Below are positions 4,685 through 5,799 of a DNA stretch of 5,799 nt, one piece after another. Source of the DNA: Polyangiaceae bacterium (GTDB lineage Bacteria > Myxococcota > Polyangia > Polyangiales > Polyangiaceae); contig JAICTU010000544.1 in assembly GCA_025936205.1 (NCBI GenBank), positions 1 through 5,799 of the forward strand, given 5' to 3'. The stretch's first letter is position 1. The number at the start of each line of letters is the position of its first letter. The position numbers and the translations under genes are program-made. Under the pieces are notes generated by a model. That model had not been told where the DNA came from. It worked only from the letters and a program-made list of their open reading frames with translations, and made no database searches.

Positions 4685-5799
4685 ATGGAAGGCCGCACCG
4701 TCAAAGGGATAGGCGTCGTTCGAGGCGGATACTACTTCCAAGCGGATGACGGACCGTTTGGCCACCGGCACTCCGTGGAATGGCTCGACACGGCCGACTG
4801 GCAACTGCCCGAGGCGGAAGGACAGAGGACGACGTTCGTTCCCCTCGGAAAGCATGTTCGCAACCTCATCGAGCTCGAGCGTCGGCTGCTGGATCGCGAT
4901 GGGCGCGCCAACGCGCCAGCGCCGATCTCGGAAGTGGTGGGTCAACCGCGAGCTCCCACCGCGAGGCCGCCGTCGCCCCTGACAGGGGTTGCGGCGCGCA
5001 TTCAGGCGGCGCTCGATCGCAAGGCGCAGGTGATCCTGTATGGGCCGCCAGGAACCGGAAAGACCTACTGGGCCGACCGCGTCATCTGGGAGCTCGTGGC
5101 TCGGGCCTGGTTCGGGAAGGAAGCGAGCGCGCTCACCGCTGGCGAACGGCAACAGGCACTGGACGAAGGTGCGGTGAGCACGTGCACCTTTCATCCAGCG
5201 TATGGCTATGAGGACTTCATCGAGGGCTACCGGCCCTTCGCAGCCAGCAGTGGAGTGGCCTTCCGTCTCGAGCCCGGGATCTTTCGCGCATTGTGTGAGC
5301 GCGCCCGGCGCAGCTCGAAGCCGCACTTCTTGCTGATCGACGAGATCAATCGCGGCGATGTTCCGAGGATCTTCGGCGAGCTATTGACCCTGCTGGAAAA
5401 GGACAAGCGCAATCGCCCGCTCACTCTGCCGGTGTCCCGGCAAGCGTTCTCGGTGCCGGAGAACGTCCGCGTCGTCGCCACCATGAACACCGCCGATCGG
5501 TCTATCGCGCTGCTGGACGCTGCGTTGCGACGCCGCTTCGCGTTCGTGGAGCTGCGCCCGGACTGTGCGACGCTGGGGACAACCAGCGTGGGCGGGCTGC
5601 CGCTCGGGCCGTGGCTCCGCGAGCTGAACGAGCGGATCGTCCAGCACGCCGGGCGAGATGCGCGGAACCTGCAAGTCGGCCATGCGTACCTACTGCACGC
5701 GGGGCAGCCGCTCACCGACGCTGCGCGCTTTCTCGAGGTCTTTCGGGACGACATCGTCCCTCTCCTCGAAGAGTATTGTTACGGGGATGATGACGCTCT
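4685..5799 (+). CDS. McrB-like AAA+ NTPase of a type IV restriction system, 3' partial
   Basis: The frame stays open to the window end (371 complete codons), so the C-terminus is missing. McrB-type motor subunits form NTP-driven rings that, with the McrC nuclease, cleave modified foreign DNA. Residues 6-35 hold KGIGVVRGGYYF and HRHSVEWL, a segment common just before the motor in this family. The motor follows: Walker A YGPPGTGKT (119-127), FHPAYGYEDFIEGYRP (169-184), Walker B FLLIDEINRG (215-224) continuing into PRIFGELLTLLEKDKR, the McrB signature MNTADRS (267-273), and LRRRF (281-285) with the arginines expected to act between subunits. Start ATG 4685 has GGGG five bases upstream. Only a handful of residues precede the conserved KGIG segment, so the usual N-terminal target-recognition domain seems absent or lost. 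A partner mcrC is expected downstream, outside the window. Confidence 0.9.
   Translation, partial: MEGRTVKGIGVVRGGYYFQADDGPFGHRHSVEWLDTADWQLPEAEGQRTTFVPLGKHVRNLIELERRLLDRDGRANAPAPISEVVGQPRAPTARPPSPLTGVAARIQAALDRKAQVILYGPPGTGKTYWADRVIWELVARAWFGKEASALTAGERQQALDEGAVSTCTFHPAYGYEDFIEGYRPFAASSGVAFRLEPGIFRALCERARRSSKPHFLLIDEINRGDVPRIFGELLTLLEKDKRNRPLTLPVSRQAFSVPENVRVVATMNTADRSIALLDAALRRRFAFVELRPDCATLGTTSVGGLPLGPWLRELNERIVQHAGRDARNLQVGHAYLLHAGQPLTDAARFLEVFRDDIVPLLEEYCYGDDDA

Noticed and set aside
4682..5326. 214-codon minus-strand open frame
   Set aside because: Antisense to the McrB-like gene, which has Walker A, Walker B and MNTADRS on the plus strand.
5227..5754. 175-codon minus-strand open frame
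   Set aside because: Also antisense to the McrB-like AAA+ domain; Ser/Arg-rich shadow.

Overview
The window is GC-rich with strong G/C third-position bias, as in myxobacteria and other high-GC deltaproteobacterial-type genomes. The taxonomic guess is an inference from composition, from the hemC gene and from the kinds of defence genes seen. It joins a housekeeping heme-biosynthesis locus to an accessory defence-type region. No rRNA, tRNA or CRISPR array was recognised.

Layout: (1) Bases 1-74 probably hold the last codons of an upstream + strand gene whose TGA overlaps the hemC start. (2) hemC (71-997, +) is intact, with all its signature motifs, and ends in a hairpin terminator at 1006-1030. 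(3) Bases 1031-1612 hold no intact gene. They contain a decayed fragment of an IS66-family TnpB (minus strand, about 1142-1330) and otherwise nothing recognisable. (4) On the minus strand, 3418 to about 1613, is a two-gene type IV toxin-antitoxin (AbiE-like) operon. An AbiEi_2-type antitoxin/regulator (2378-3418) overlaps an AbiEii-type nucleotidyltransferase (start 2381) by a GTGA. The nucleotidyltransferase carries an apparent +1 frameshift near 1800, so its natural C-terminus is encoded in another frame. Upstream of the antitoxin are a TTGACA promoter and two inverted repeats that look like an autoregulatory operator. (5) Minus strand 4652-3547 is a composite remnant. A short N-terminal piece of an unidentified protein (tentatively BREX BrxA-like) is joined out of frame to the C-terminal part of a large protein resembling BREX BrxC/PglY, which has its own frameshift at a G4 run. 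(6) From 4685 to the window end (+) is the N-terminal part of an McrB-like AAA+ restriction NTPase. It starts only 32 bp from the divergent remnant and seems to lack the usual N-terminal domain.

How it fits together: hemC is a tetrapyrrole-pathway gene probably cotranscribed with the gene before it. Everything after the hemC terminator looks like a defence island: mobile-element debris, a toxin-antitoxin pair of the abortive-infection class, debris of what may have been a BREX operon, and a type IV (McrBC-like) restriction gene whose partner mcrC would be expected just beyond the window. The several +1 frameshifts mean either real decay of the island or residual base-calling errors. Raw reads would settle this.
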